The notes under the pieces: model-generated
Databases searched by the model: none
The model's input: only the letters and a program-made list of their open reading frames with translations
What the model was told of the DNA's origin: nothing
Program-made: the position numbers and the translations under genes
From: Euryarchaeota archaeon UBA40
GTDB taxonomy: Archaea; Thermoplasmatota; Poseidoniia; Poseidoniales; Thalassarchaeaceae
Assembly: GCA_002506875.1 (NCBI GenBank)
Contig: DAYJ01000134.1
Coordinates: 1-15,879, forward strand
Length of the DNA: 15,879 bases
Direction: 5' to 3'
Part shown: in pieces, positions 14,477 to 15,879 of the stretch
Layout: each line of letters opens with the position of its first letter
Numbering within the stretch: position 1 is the stretch's first letter

Positions 14477-15793
14477 TCAATCGTAAATGATACGCTCAGC
14501 AATCGCTGCGACATCTTTGACCGCTTCAGGTAGAGTGATGACTGACATCGCATGCTGACTAACTTGGCGTTTTCTCAATGCATCAGCGATTGGAGTGTGT
14601 TCCTTGAACCAACGCGTACGGCCATCCTTACCTACCACACGAACATCCACTGCTGCCATACGTGGTTCAGATAGAAGGAGTTTGACAGACGGGACATCTA
14701 TCGCGACATAACCTGGATCGAGGCCTGCTCGCTGTGCTATCTGATCCTCAATCTGGATTCGATCCTCTGAATGTGTCGCGAGGTGAACTAAACGATTGAT
14801 CTGCTCGGATGTCAATTCATCCATCCGGCGTGTGACACTATTCTTCATCAGACGACGATACTTCAGACGCTTCAGAATGTCTCGTGAGAAAGGATCTGCC
14901 TGATCAAGAGCGTGCCATACCTCTGCATCGACCATTCGTTGCATCTGTCTCGCTTCAGGTAAACGATCTCCTGCGCGCTCAACTGCACGGGAAAGCATCA
15001 CCTCTGTTATCCGAGTGACTCGATGGAAGTATACGGCGCTGTACATCAGAGCTCGGGCAGTCATCATACCCTCAAGAGCGGCGAGTCCTCCCTCAGTCAC
15101 AGCGATATCCCCACTGTGACGCGTGAGACATTGGATAAGACGGTCATGATCGATAATCCCGTGACGCACACCTGTAAAATGTGCATCTCGAAGTAGGTAA
15201 TCCATCTGATCACAGTCAACTGGCCCGTGGACAAGATGCGCTAGAGTGTGATCTGCGGATTCGAAGGCTTCAGCACCTTCACCCCAATGGAACAGATTCC
15301 TCTCCTTACCACCTGCATCTGGGCCATGGATTAGTGATGCTACCTTGTCCGGATCAATACCATGTGATTCAAGAATCTCAGGAATGGTCCGACGCGAACC
15401 AAGGATCTTCTGCTCATCATCCGAAAGGACCTCGTAATCCCCTGTGATGATACCCTCTGTGATATGCATATGATCTGCGCCACCGCGCTCATGAAGGATA
15501 TGTTCCAGAGTATGTGAATAGGGCCCGTGCCCCACGTCATGAAGCATTCCTGCGACCTCTACAGTCATCCGCTCATGTGGATCGAGGTCGAGGCTTGAAG
15601 CCATTCTTCCGGCAAGGTGAGATACGCCTAGAGAATGCTCAAATCGCGTATGATGCGCACCTGGGAAAACAAGGTGGGCAAGACCTAGTTGCTTGATATG
15701 GCTGAGTTTATTGAACTCTGGCGTAGCGAGAAGTTCCTCTCGAACTCCATCAATCTCGAAGGAGCCATGGATGGTGTCATTGATGACCTTCAT
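14477..15793 (-). CDS. HD-domain phosphohydrolase (SAMHD1/dGTPase-like family)
   Basis: Metal-dependent phosphohydrolase of the large HD family related to SAMHD1 and the YdhJ-type proteins; members hydrolyse dNTPs or other nucleotides. Metal ligands can be followed (numbered from ATG 15793): H53 in RFEHSLGV, H85-D86 in LHDVGHGPYSH, and D195 in VDCDQMDYLLRD. The N-terminal MKVINDTIHG...TPEFNKLSHIKQLG matches the usual family opening (M-K-x-I-x-D-x-V-H-G), so ATG 15793 is preferred over the in-frame GTG at 15814. Length of 438 residues is normal. Substrate cannot be read from sequence; dNTP pool control is the best guess. A T-run terminator follows, and no partner gene is evident. Confidence 0.88.
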   Translation of the reverse strand: MKVINDTIHGSFEIDGVREELLATPEFNKLSHIKQLGLAHLVFPGAHHTRFEHSLGVSHLAGRMASSLDLDPHERMTVEVAGMLHDVGHGPYSHTLEHILHERGGADHMHITEGIITGDYEVLSDDEQKILGSRRTIPEILESHGIDPDKVASLIHGPDAGGKERNLFHWGEGAEAFESADHTLAHLVHGPVDCDQMDYLLRDAHFTGVRHGIIDHDRLIQCLTRHSGDIAVTEGGLAALEGMMTARALMYSAVYFHRVTRITEVMLSRAVERAGDRLPEARQMQRMVDAEVWHALDQADPFSRDILKRLKYRRLMKNSVTRRMDELTSEQINRLVHLATHSEDRIQIEDQIAQRAGLDPGYVAIDVPSVKLLLSEPRMAAVDVRVVGKDGRTRWFKEHTPIADALRKRQVSQHAMSVITLPEAVKDVAAIAERIIYD

Positions 15794-15849
15794 TGTAGGT
15801 GGAGCCTTGCACACTCGTCATCAATGCTGCGCTTGAGAAATACGGATTC

Positions 15850-15879
15850 TCAGCCTTGCTGGTCCCAACCCTGCTGTTG
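15850..15879 (-). CDS. Possible C-terminal end of a gene cut by the right edge
   Basis: On the minus strand the last 30 bases read as nine residues, QQQGWDQQG, then TGA. The Gln/Gly-rich composition looks like a low-complexity tail of a real protein, and the stop lies 57 bases before the start of the co-directional HD gene. Too short for a secure call; other frames are also open here. Confidence 0.3.
   Translation of the reverse strand, partial: QQQGWDQQG

Noticed and set aside
15824..15879. Plus-strand ATG near the right edge
   Set aside because: The short Cys/Trp-rich reading has no support; the minus-strand tail reading is more protein-like.

Overview
The window is tightly packed with protein genes (about 16 CDS, no rRNA, tRNA, CRISPR or insertion sequence seen). 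Gene content and signals suggest a mesophilic archaeon, perhaps a planktonic Thermoplasmatota lineage such as Marine Group II/III. The clues are a dolichol/phytol-kinase-like membrane protein, several starts with a TATA-like box 24-28 bases upstream and no Shine-Dalgarno (leaderless style), an oligo-T terminator, and internal operon genes with GGAGGT-type sites. Several enzymes (GshA, GdhA, AsnB, PccB) look bacterial in type. No marker gene settles the lineage, so this placement is inference.

Layout. 1-3131: two iron-sulfur redox genes on +, a large membrane-anchored HdrD/GlpC-like protein (possibly cut by the left edge) and a 2[4Fe-4S] ferredoxin, with a small three-helix membrane protein on the opposite strand between them. 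3138-4373 (-): a GT4-type glycosyltransferase. 4483-4773 (+): a small two-helix membrane protein. 4749-10096 (-): a co-directional run, read from 10096 downwards: cobalamin-binding methylmalonyl-CoA mutase subunit, MeaB GTPase, a SEC59-like membrane kinase, a 51-residue tail-anchored protein, an AsnB-type amidotransferase/synthetase, and a proteobacterial-type glutamate-cysteine ligase (GshA) coupled to asnB by a 4-base overlap. 10194-12713 (+): acyl-CoA carboxylase carboxyltransferase, a small soluble delta-like subunit, a biotin carrier and a small putative zinc protein. 12785-13010 (+): a doubtful small membrane gene with a possible frameshift. 13012-15793 (-): NADP-type glutamate dehydrogenase and an HD phosphohydrolase. 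The last 30 bases may hold the C-terminus of another minus-strand gene.

How the genes fit together. The divergent pair around 10100-10190 forms most of a propionyl-CoA to methylmalonyl-CoA to succinyl-CoA route: carboxyltransferase plus biotin carrier on one side, mutase B12 subunit plus its GTPase chaperone on the other. The biotin carboxylase, epimerase and mutase catalytic subunit are not in the window. GdhA, AsnB and GshA all use or make glutamate/glutamine. The most interesting signal is the asnB-gshA pair: this AsnB carries Gln where the asparagine synthetase family has an invariant Glu in its SGEG(S/A)DE motif, and it is translationally coupled to a gamma-glutamylcysteine-forming enzyme with no gshB in view. 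This raises the possibility of an unusual amide or thiol product. The second is the 806-residue fusion of four membrane helices and a roughly 280-residue external domain to a double-ferredoxin, double-CCG redox module.
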